Program-made: the position numbers and the translations under genes
The notes under the pieces: model-generated
The model's database searches: none
What the model saw: the letters and a program-made list of their open reading frames with translations, nothing else
Told to the model about the DNA's origin: nothing
DNA from: Parascedosporium putredinis
Lineage: Eukaryota; Ascomycota; Sordariomycetes; Microascales; Microascaceae
Assembly (NCBI GenBank): GCA_949357655.1
Contig: CASHTG010000001.1
Coordinates: 2,356,001 to 2,420,000, forward strand
Reading direction: 5' to 3'
DNA: 64,000 bases
Shown here: positions 22,860 to 32,611 of the stretch, one piece after another
How the letters are laid out: every line of letters begins with the position of its first letter
Position numbering within the stretch: the stretch's first letter is position 1

Positions 22860-24421
22860 GATGGGTGCCTGATCGTGCGATCCAAAAGCTAACGTTGAAC
22901 GGCCAACGACGACGGCCCCAGAGTGCTGAAGTAATGATAGAAATTATGTATCCACACGCTCCGTCAATTCGACCGGTCCGCTATTGAAATTTCGAACGAT
23001 GGAAGCGTGAAGGTGAGGCTCCCCGCAATGCCGCTCGGAGCCGAGGAAGTGACGAGCTGTTTGGAGGAGCTGCTGTTGCTGGACGATTTGGCCTGAGGAA
23101 ATAGATAGGTGGGGCGAGGTCATAAAAGCGGCAGAAGAAATGAAATGGAAGACGGTAGGAAAAAGAAAAACAATTGAAAGAACACCCTGGTCAAGGCAGC
23201 TGTCTGCCTCCAGGCCCAAAATCGTGAATCGGAGATTGATGAGTGAGGAAAGGTTTGATACCCGGAGCGTGTTGGCCACCTGGGGACTGGGGCGAAAGTA
23301 ATAATAAGGAGTAGACGGACGATTATGTCAAATCAAATGGGTTCAACGCAACGCAGGCCCTCAGGAACAAGAGAAGGCTACTACTCAATGATTATGTGCT
23401 GGGTTACTACAACTAGATTGGCCGATTGCGGCATTGTGGAGGGCGAGGTACGCTAGTGGTGGCGGGCCCGCCCAAACCGATGAAATTGATTCCCAAGTGG
23501 CTGGGCTCGCTCTCACTGGCCCAATCCTGATCCATCGATGGAGATCGATGGATCGTTGTTGTCTATGTGGTCTTTTGGTCTGTGGTCGAGTCGAGGACGA
23601 AAGGATGCGGTGCAAGAGTAATTTGACCAAACGAAACCTCCTTGACCTCCACAATCACATGCGCCTATCAGAACACCAGCCTGCTACATATTGTATTGAA
23701 TCCTTGAATCCTAAAGCACTTGAGCACTTGAGCACCTGCGCAAAAAGACAGGACGACTAACACATCGCCATCTACATTGGCATGGATGGATGGTTCCTTT
23801 GTAACCATGTGCAATAGATAGGATGTAAAACAATAGAAAATTCAACTCATCCATCCCGACACCGAATCCATCCATTAATCCAATGGGTTTCCCCAGCCTG
23901 GTAATTTTGAACGCAATGGATCCATCAGACAATCTCATCTGATAAAAGAACTCGATACAACAATGTTTGTCATTGAGCCTGCTGCGCATTCTCTCTGGAA
24001 ACGGGCACCGTTGGCTCCTACACTGGCGTTGACTGGCTGGTTTGCATTCACGATCTTTTACACCTAGGGACTGAATCACGGGGGACCAAGATAGCTGTTG
24101 AAAACGCGGAGTGGCGGTGCATTTGAGCACTCATCCATGTGTTTGACCTGGTCGCGGCAAACTCGTCGAGGTGATCACGTCTTGATCTCCCACCACGGGA
24201 TGTGCCACGCGCCATCCCTAATAAACGTAGAATATTGCCCGGCTGACTCGCCATACACTCCCCGTCCTACCAATGATGGCAAGACTGAGGCTAGAAAACA
24301 TGAAAGCAGAGAGTCTCCACCCTTATCCCACCGAGACTCCGGGTCCAGGAGACTGCTTTGGGTATCGGCCACAGGGTCTCCTCCAAGACCCGGTAGAGAA
24401 TGGGGTCTAATTTGCCCACCT
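22860..24421. other. Intergenic, no confident gene
   Basis: Upstream of the Cue1-like gene. One minus-strand frame (22944-23279, about 111 aa) is unrecognised and probably chance. Palindromes include TCCATCGATGGA at 23531-23542, followed by GATCGATGGATC at 23543-23554. Confidence 0.5.
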
Positions 24422-27324
24422 TTATTGGGCTCCAGCGCCCAGCGTCGTGTCCAGATCGCCGTAGTGAAGGGTGAATTCTCTCTGTAGCCACGCAGGTTAG
24501 CCGTGTGCTCACTTGTATGTCTTACGCTAGAATGTATGTTCAGGCAACCTACCCTATCTCGCTGGAACCGGATGGGGTCCCAGATAATATAGAAGCCCCT
24601 CTCCGCCGTTGGGCTTACTTGCTGAGGCATCATGTGTTCATCTTTGGTTAACCAGATCTGGAGCTTCTTGTGCCATCTCCAGCTCCTTTGATGCCTAGTC
24701 AGATGTCTATGTTAGCGGGTATATCCTTTCTCAGGCCATTATTAAGGCAAATCAGGGCGTTATTAAATGCTTACAGTTCCTGGGCCGCGAGGTGCTGCGT
24801 CACATCGCCGGCATTTGCATAGAAGATGAAGAAGAGCGTATCCTCGTTGAAACTCGAAATTTTGGTTTCAATCGGCTGAACGTTGTTTACGTTGTAGCAT
24901 TCCGGCAACCTGAAATGGGGAATTGCCGGTCGTGGTGGTTGGTCGTCGAATAATGAATAGATTTGTGTGGAGATGGGCCTGTTTTCGCGTACTGCTTAGC
25001 AAAAGGTTGTACACCTGCCCCATGGGCTCAGGTGAATGGGGCAATGACTGGCACGGGAGCTTACTCGGATGATGCAAGGTCAAGACCAAGGGAGTTAGGA
25101 TCAATTCCAAGCACCATGGCATTATAATCCGGGTAGTTGTTCATCAACGTTCGAAGGCCTTTGAGACCCCATTTATCCTCTGGTGCCATGCCCGCTAAAG
25201 GATCTTGCACTTCTGGCGTGGGGGATTCTTCATGTTCTTTGCCTTCTGTTGAAGTGGAAGTGTTACCAATGGCCCCTAGAGGTTTTCGCGCGTCTGAAGC
25301 TTGCGGTGATTCCTCTCCCGCCGTTAAGCTTCCATCTCGGAGGGTCCCCGACTTCTGACGACTCTCGCTTCCGGTGGCACCGCTATCCCTGGATTCTTGA
25401 GATCTTGAGCCACCTTTACACAAGTTTAGCTGGAAATTCTAATCACAAATAGAGCCCGCGAAGAATTGAGCGAGGAGGAGCAAGGAGGGAGAGAGTTGGC
25501 GATACATACTATTGACAGACCGAGCTTCTGAGGCACCACGGTTTGCGGATAGCGCACTCAGCAGGCCATTCTCAGCTCTGTTAGTTTGGCCCGAGGCAGC
25601 GGCAGAGGTTGTTTGGGCGCCGAATCCTAGGGCGGACATCAGAGAGGCGCCCCTCTCCGGTCCTAGATCGCCACCACTTCGGTTTAGGGGTGGGAAATCA
25701 TCAACACTGCTTGGCTGCACTTGGGAAGGGCTATTGGCGTTGATATTGGATTGGTTGCCAAACCGGAAAACGTTTTGAGGGGAGGCGACCGGCAGCGCCA
25801 GTAAACATGTCTTCTTGTTGTGCCTGAGGAGGTAAAGGTGTCGAGCCTTGCCGTGAAACCCCACTCACACCCCGAGTGCCAATGCTGCCACCAGCTGACC
25901 ACATGCCCCCTTGACTTGAGTTTGCCGCTTGTGCGGTATTGGATAAAGAAGGGAACTCGCTAGTGAATAGATACATTAGCAGGGAGGGAGCGGAGCAAAA
26001 TCGGCTGGACTTGAAACCGAAGGATATAGGATGGTGATGGGGTGGGATGTTTGGAGTGGGCCGCAAAGAAGCCTGAGACCCTGTGAAGAGGAAACTGCTG
26101 TCCTTGTATACAAGACCTAGCTTGGAATCTCTGGCATAAAGGTTCGTGATGATGCGTCAAGCGAAGCAAGAGAGGTGGGGAATTTAAAGAAACAAAAAAT
26201 CGGATCGAAAAAAGGGCTGGATGCAGTGGTAAGACTGACCCCTCAAGCCAGTTCCAGTGGGAAAGAAAGAGAAGAAAAAAGTGGAAACGTGATGAAGGCA
26301 GCCAAAAGCAGAGGCGCGCAGAGGAATTAAGAAAGGTCTCGAGGGCTGAGAATATGTTGGAGGGAAGGTATGAGTGGGGAGGTGTGATCGATAGAGGAGA
26401 GAGTAGCTCCCCTGCAAAGGCAAATCCAAGTCCAAGTGAAAGACACTTACGAAAGGTCCAAGGGGGTCGCAGGTTGCGAGCCGCTTAAGCTCTGGGCAAA
26501 GCTCAAGTTTCCAGCACCCACTTGACGAGGGGCATTTTGAAGTCCAGCACCACCCATCGAGACACCACCCCCAAACGCTGACCAGCTAGAGCCGTTGCTC
26601 CCTGTATGACAAGTATTACACGTCAACGACAAGATTATTAACCGGGCCCGTTGGGTCAAGAAATGCCTACCTAGTTTCGCGCCGTTTGGTATCCGATTTG
26701 ATACTGATCGTCCCGATTGTTGAGGTTGTTGTTGTCCCCCAAATCCAGCAGGGATACCGCGCATCGTCTGCGGTACCGCTCCTGCACGAATCGTTAGTAG
26801 CTGGTTCCAAGCTGATATGAAATCGTGCAGCGCAGCTCAGAAACGCCTTGCGGCTCAAAATGTAACAGGTGTTATGTGTATATCGTGACGATTGGCCCAA
26901 ACACTAGCGGCGGAAAGCTCAAGACTTCGTGATCAGATCCAGCCGCAAGGCTCGCGGAGCGCCAAGTTCGCCAAGACGCCACCATCAGTTCCCGATGATG
27001 TTGGAGGCCATGTAGAACACGTAGTTATGCGTGAATGATGTGGGCAGTCTAGGAAGCATTGCATCGCGGCTGTGCTAGTTCTATCACTGTGCAACGTTGC
27101 GGCGTGCTGATCAAAGGGTCGCATGGGGCCTCACGATCCGTCGCCATGCTCATCGCGAGTTTTTAAGATTGGGGAAACGGAGAAGAGCTCATCAAAGCAC
27201 CAAAATATGGCTCCGACCAGTTTTTCGGGAGGCGCAGATGAGAATTTCGGGGTAAAGAGAGTATACACATCGGGATAGCGTCGAGCTTGACGAGGGTATC
27301 ACGCCTACCTTGTCGATTCATCAT
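24422..27324 (-). CDS. NOT2: CCR4-NOT complex subunit NOT2
   Basis: Core subunit of the CCR4-NOT deadenylase, binding NOT1 through its C-terminal NOT box. A short first exon, 27324-27309 (MMNRQ), splices to 26781-26671 in frame (AVPQTMRGIPAGFGGQQQ). Gly/Ser/Gln-rich exons follow (WSAFGGGVSMGGAGLQNAP; EFPSLSNTAQAANSSQGGM; SSVDDFPPLNRSGGDLGPER), then the linker DKWGLKGLRTLMNNYPDYNA. The NOT2/3/5 domain starts near 24990: QIYSLFDDQPPRPAIPHFRL, ETKISSFNEDTLFFIFYANA, RHQRSWRWHKKLQIWLTKDE, RGFYIIWDPIRFQRD, and finally REFTLHYGDLDTTLGAGAQ with stop at 24422-24424. There are eight or more exons. The frame breaks at GGGG 25779-25782, between AGRLPS and QNVFRFGNQSN. Residues of the NOT box are well conserved, so function is presumed intact. 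Confidence 0.95.
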
Positions 27325-27958
27325 TGATTCCGATTTCGGCAGCCGTTGTATCTCGATGTTTGTCGGGGATGGTGTTGTCGCGGAGATTAGAGTGTTGTGA
27401 AAGGGTTCGTATCGTGGATTGGGGCACTTCGTACGGAAATGCGTGGTTGCGATCCTCAAGCAATTGATATGATAGTCGTGGATGTCGTCAAGAAGGGAAG
27501 GCTTTGGACGGGAATATCCGTTCAGGGCCTTGCTAAACTGCAAGGCAGTGCCAGGTGGTTAATCCTCCTGCTGATCTCTGATGCAGCTGCTTCCAACTGG
27601 TTTAGCGCACTGGGTTGGAAGCAAAAATTCGACGACCTCGCACAGTGTCTCGTGTACCAGCGAGGAAATCCCTTGCATCAAATTCATGGATATGTCTGGG
27701 AAGCATCACGTTCGATAATTTGAGGCTCTAAACCCAATATCCTCCAATATTTACTGTTAATCTTTTCCTTCTTCTTCTTCTTCTTCTTCTTCTTCTTCTT
27801 CTTCTTCTTTTTTTTTTTTTCCCTCTCAAATGTTTATAGACATCGATTCCCTTCAATATTCTCTAAATTGTTTGCTAGGTCTAAATTCGAGACCTTGACT
27901 GGGTCGTGCCCATAAGCGCACGCCACCTGAAAGCAACGCTTAAGCCCGAGTTCGGCTT
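27325..27958. other. NOT2-ZNG1 intergenic region with CTT microsatellite
   Basis: Upstream of NOT2 and downstream of ZNG1 (both minus strand). It contains a (CTT)n microsatellite followed by a T-run at about 27768-27820. A plus-strand frame at 27397-27723 is unrecognised and probably chance. Confidence 0.6.
27768..27820. repeat. (CTT)n microsatellite plus poly-T
   Basis: About a dozen uninterrupted CTT units followed by about 12 T residues. It lies upstream of NOT2, probably in its promoter or distal leader. Confidence 0.9.
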
Positions 27959-29415
27959 TCAGTCCAAAGCAGCCAGAAAACTCTTCTCGAATTTCTCAGG
28001 TCCTAGGTAGCGCCCAATAATCACAAGCTTGCCTTCTTTCTGTAACTCGCTGCCCTCGCTGTCCTCTAGGTCGATGACTTCAAATATCTCCCTCACACCT
28101 TGTACCATCTTCACTCGGCCATCCCGCAACACAATCCTCCCCTTCAACCTGTGCGTCTCGAACGGGGGCTGATGGGAAGCCGGGAAGCTCAGAGTCCCAG
28201 AGTACGGACCGTAACCACAGATCCAGCTTATCGAGTTGGTCTGTTGACAGCACAGGTACCGGGATGGTAAGTGTTGATATAGTCTACGGGGGTGTTAATG
28301 CCTATCTTATCCACCATTTGGGAGGAAAACATGACGTACCGGGTCTAGATGACTGTGGCCTTTATCGCGGAGGTCTTGATCTGAAACACGATCATAAGCG
28401 TGGAGATCGAGGAGAAACCCTTGAAGCTCCGGGACGACTCCTCGCTCGGTGATGTGCACCTTTGCAAGACCATTAATCGACTGGATTCGATCTTTTACTC
28501 GTTCAAGCTCGTCCTTAGTTACTAGATCCGCTTTGTTGATGACGATGACGTCTGCGTGGGATAGCTGCACATGAGCCGTCGTTAGGAGGGGCCCATGTGT
28601 ATCCTCATGCGCTTCGTTTAGTATTTGGCCATGCGGATCTTCTAGGTTGCGAATGAGATTTTTGGCATCAACAAGAGTAACGATTCCGTCAAGGTATATG
28701 GTACTCCCGAGGCCGTCATCGACCCAGAATAACGGAGCAAGGTTTCCAGGATCTGCAAGGCCGGTAGTTTCTAAAAGGATGTAATCGAAGGCGCCCTTCT
28801 TTTCCATGAGGGACTCGATAGCATTGACCCCGGAGTCCCTATCTGGTTGTTAGTTCTGACATCAACAACTTGGCACATCTTGATTAGCAAAAGGCGCGTA
28901 CTTGACTGAGCAACAAATACAGCCGTTTCCCACCTCGAGCCATTCTTCCACTTGCTCCCCTCCATTGTTGACGGTTAGAGACTTCTCGATATCCAGCGCT
29001 ATGAGGTGTGGGTTAGCGATGGGCCACAGTCCCTTGCATCGTGGTATGGTCAAAAGCTAGCTTGACATACAATCGCCAAATTCTACATTAACCAGCAATC
29101 AAGCTATTAGCAATAGGTGCCATTTCCGCAAGACGTAGCCACTTGGTCTCACCATTCATAATTACGGCAATCTTCTTGCCGTGGTTGGCTGTGAGAATAT
29201 AATTGAGTAAGGTTGTCTTGCCAGCACCCAGATATCCTTGGGAATATTGTTAGCGCCGGCCATGCGCCAGTGTAACTTCACTGGTGCTAGAAAACATATT
29301 ATATACCTGTCACGATGGTGATGGGAACTTTGAATGGAGGCGTCACTTCGGCCTCATGCTCATCAGCATTTGTCACCTCAACCAGATCCGGCGGGGCATC
29401 ATCCTCAAAGTCCAT
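27959..29415 (-). CDS. ZNG1: ZNG1-like CobW/COG0523 zinc-chaperone GTPase
   Basis: G3E-family GTPase that in eukaryotes delivers zinc to type I methionine aminopeptidase. Start 29415 (MDFEDDAPPDLVEVTNADEH). Exon 1 ends within VPITIVTG at 29307. Exon 2 gives the P-loop GYLGAGKTTLLNYILTANHG. The metal-binding CXCC motif is in WLEVGNGCICCSVK. Switch/Walker B follows (FDYILLETTGLADPGNLAPL), then YLDGIVTLVDAKN and the G4 motif in VIVINKADLVTKDELERV. The CobW C-terminal domain comprises STLTIPVPVLSTDQLDKLDL, then HRLKGRIVLRDGRVKMVQ and GKLVIIGRYLGPEKFEKSFL, ending AALD. Several short introns occur; one at the HSHLDP/TISTL join is phase 0. The frame breaks at G-run 28164-28168. The N-terminal PPDLVEV resembles the CPELVPI motif that docks vertebrate ZNG1 to METAP1, but lacks the Cys. 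Divergent from MOB3. Confidence 0.95.
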
Positions 29416-30104
29416 TGTTGCAGAGCGAGCTGGCCGGTTGGAACTTGAAGGACAAAATTTGGCAAAAGTTCAAACAGAGAATGGTGAAGAAGGACGAGCC
29501 GACTTATTCTAATCCGTTTAGCAGGCTACTACGCTCTGGACCATTTCCGTGCATTCGAATCGGGAGACTGTTCGTCTTCGGCAGCGTTGTTCGGTTGACT
29601 ATTGTCAAGTGTTCCTGAAGAAGCTGGGAGGAATGAACGTTTGCTCAAGCGCTTGTGAAAATAGTGACATCAGTGTTGTTGTCTGGACCCAACCCCACCA
29701 AGCCAACACAAGGCGAAAGCTCCTCTAGCGGCCATCAATGTCATTGATTTAATCGATTTGATTGATCGTTGATGTCTCCAAGAACTTTGAGGTTGAATGG
29801 CTGTTGGTGCGCCAGACCTCTTCTCCATGACTAATCATAAGTATGCATGCTCCAGAGCGAATGTCGTTCCTGGCGCTAAGCTGCCAGGAAGCAGCGCCCA
29901 TGCGTCGAGGGCCATCAAAGCTTTGGCCTCACTTCGCGTCGTTCCAACTACCACTCATGCTCCCTTCCAGCCTTTTGGCTTTGCACCTGTTCTCTTTCGC
30001 ATCCTCCCTATTGCTAAGATTTCTCCACAGAAACCTCCTACCAAGCAACATAATCGTCGGTAGCGGCCCTTTGCGAGCCTCGACGAACGAAATTCTTCAT
30101 CGCC
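29416..30104. promoter_or_regulatory. Shared divergent upstream region of ZNG1 and MOB3
   Basis: About 690 bp between two divergent starts. It contains a dense GATC/ATCGAT palindrome cluster at about 29733-29774, with CATCAA on the left and TTGATG on the right. No zinc-responsive element (ACCTTNAAGGT type) was recognised. Short frames over the MOB3 leader look fortuitous. Confidence 0.5.
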
Positions 30105-31856
30105 ATGTCCATGCCTCCAAACTCCCCGCGGCTCCCCAGCCCACCGCCAGCGGCGGAAATTCAGATCGGGCCAGCATCGCCCTCGGGCAATTCCAACACA
30201 AATCGCCTCGCGCCCCAGATAGAGCAGACCCTTCTCGATGCTAACTCAAAGCGAAGGGTTCATCGAGGCACGAAGACCGCTGATATGGCTGCTGGCCCCC
30301 ATTGATGCCCCTGGGTGAGGTGAGAACAATATCGGTGCTTGGGAGCTATCTCTCTTCTTTCACACCTTTCGCTAATATGTTTATACGCATGCAAAGCTTG
30401 ACTCCGCATTTCAACTGCAGGAACATCTTGCGGCGCTTCACTACCATCATAGCAAAGGTCGCACCCAGCCCATCACTCGAGCTACCGCTGTCCAGCTAGC
30501 AACACCTCCGACGTCTACCGACCGCACCCTATGGCTCTACGAGCTTTGCCGATTCTTGATTTCGCAATGCAACAGCCTTATTGTAGGCTTCCTTTTTGAT
30601 ACCCCGCCGTGCAGTGCCGCGACATGTCCTGAGATGAGGGCGTCCGAATGGCAGTTCCTCTGCGCGGTCCACGAGCAGCCCAAAAGCTGCTGCGCCATTG
30701 ACTATTGTTGCCACACCCTTGACTGGGCTGCCAATGTGGTGACCGACCAAAACATATTCCCGAGCCGTTTTGTTGCGCACTCTGATGCCCAGCACAAGAA
30801 TGTCGCAATGAAAACCTAGTCAATGTATTTCGCCGGCTCCATCGCATTTTTGCCCACGCCTGGTTCCAGCATAGGAGCGTCTTCTGGTCGGTCGAGGGCG
30901 AAACGGGTCTATATGTTTTCTTCAAAGAGTTTGTGACATGTACGACCTTCTACCAGGCGAGACCTATAAACTTCCCCCGAGGCTGAAGGCCTTGAGCCAG
31001 AAAAGCCTAGTCAGCTCGAGCCCAATACCGAAACGCAAGTTTCTGCGGGAGGGCCGGCACCCTCTATGAACTTCACGCGCAATCAAACCACCCAAAACCT
31101 TGAAGATCTACAATCTACCGAGGATGACAGCGGCGTTGGCAGAACGAACACCAGGCGCCACATCCGGAGTAGCCCATCGACTGGGAGTGCTGTTACCACT
31201 GTAGTCGAAGCAGATGAGGATGAAGGTGCGGAGCTTGCGGCAAAAACACGGGCGATGCACATTTCTTCAACCACCCCCGTGGAGCTACTCCTGGAGGAGG
31301 AGCCTGATGCCGAGGAGGTTCCGGTTATCGTCGAGGACTCCGTGATGCAAGAATCCACCCAGGTTGTTACATCCCCATCGGGGATATCGAGACTCCCATC
31401 GCGCGCTCGGAGGACATAGAGGCTAAACTAGAGGAGGCTGAAAAAGGTGCGGAGAAGCCTATTGCCGCAGAAACCGCTGAACCCGCGCTGCTTGGTACTA
31501 AGCCTGCCTCTGAGGGAACCCAGGAACCAACATCGTCCCACGCGCCCCAGGTTGAAGAGGTGGTCAATTCGCCGAGCACCGCAAGCGGTGAACAAGCCTT
31601 TTCGGCAAAGGAAAATGTCTCTACAGAGACCGCCGAAGAAGACAGTGCTTCGGTAGATTCCGCTGCCCCGACGGAGGACGCCAAGCCCGCCGATGGACAA
31701 GAAGCGTCGACCACTGGCCCGGATTCCGAAACTGGTATCTCTGCTCCTCCTGAAGAGTCTCCAACGGCAGCAGAAGAAGGACCGACTCCTACCGAGACTG
31801 GAGTTGATGTACCTGAAGGCGCCGATCAGAAGCCAGCAGAGAAAAAGACTGCGTGA
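30105..31856 (+). CDS. MOB3: MOB3/phocein (STRIPAK subunit) with long acidic C-terminal tail
   Basis: Mob-family protein of the phocein class. In Sordaria and Neurospora MOB3 is part of STRIPAK and is needed for hyphal fusion and sexual development. Start 30105 (MSMPPNSPRLPSPPPAAEIQ). Exon 1 ends PLMPLGE near 30318; exon 2 begins LDSAFQLQEHLAALHYHHSK near 30402. The Mob core is clear: RTLWLYELCRFLISQCNSL, TPPCSAATCPEMRASEWQFL, CAIDYCCHTLDWAANVVTD and HRIFAHAWFQHRSVFW. The Cys/His zinc ligands are in PPCSAATC and HRIFAHAWF-type positions. After LPPRLKAL comes a tail of about 270 aa rich in Glu, Thr, Ser, Pro and Ala, ending AEKKTA. Four shifts interrupt the frame: C-run 30296-30300, CC 30815-30816, near 30937 and CCCC 31373-31376. 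Each is fixed by one added base of the same kind. The tail is far longer than in metazoan phocein. Confidence 0.94.
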
Positions 31857-32611
31857 GATAAATTAAGGAATTAATTCGGCATATATGTTGTGGCAGACAA
31901 CGAAATCCCCTTTCAGGTCTCTCAATTGTCTTACCGAAACCTTTGAATCGGGCGAACTCCATCTAACTTTATTGGTCACACGATCCTACCTTTTCCCTCA
32001 TCTACCAAACCCAAAGCGGCGTTGGTAACTACGTGAATTGTCGGGCCTAGCATGCCCCAATACCCTGTGCTGGTCTTCATGCCAAGCCCTGGAGGGGTGA
32101 CCTATCATGAAAATCATATCTAGGGGGCATAGATCGGTAGGGACCGTGGATGTTGGCAAAACTTGAGTGGGGGTCGGCCGGAGGGTTAGAAGGGCAGCTC
32201 AAGGGTCGTGCTTCGGATATGGCACATGGCGTATGCTTCTGGCGGAAAGGACGGCGTTGTTCATCTTGTGTAGGACTAAATACCACTACTTGTTCCCCAT
32301 GATAATTCACATTCAGTAACATGTAGAAATCTGTGTCGATGAGTTACTTGTTATTGATGCAGATGGCTAAATCGTTGCTAAGATTCATCTAATGTAGACC
32401 GCGGGCAGCATGTATCGGGTGGTCAAACGGCAAAGGATTGGTTGAGTTATCGCGGCTCGAGGCGATGGGAAGAGCGCACAAAGATATTCATAGCGGCCAC
32501 CCACCTTAAGGTGCGCTTTAGGCAGAGCAGAGACAAGAGAGGGTGGGTTTGAAGACCACCAGTATAAAAAGAAGAAATGCATGGCCAAAAGCCCTCGTGG
32601 ATCCCCACGAT
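31857..32611. other. Intergenic between convergent MOB3 and Zn2Cys6 gene
   Basis: 3' flanks of two convergent genes, AT-richer around 31860-31900 and 32280-32390. No coding signal seen. Confidence 0.6.

Noticed and set aside
22944..23279. 111-aa minus-strand frame upstream of the Cue1-like gene
   Set aside because: Unrecognised, sits in the promoter/leader position and has no splice evidence; too weak to list as a gene.
29797..30244. Two overlapping plus-strand frames over the MOB3 leader
   Set aside because: They overlap in different frames, lack family similarity and the second runs into MOB3 exon 1 out of frame; probably 5' leader sequence.
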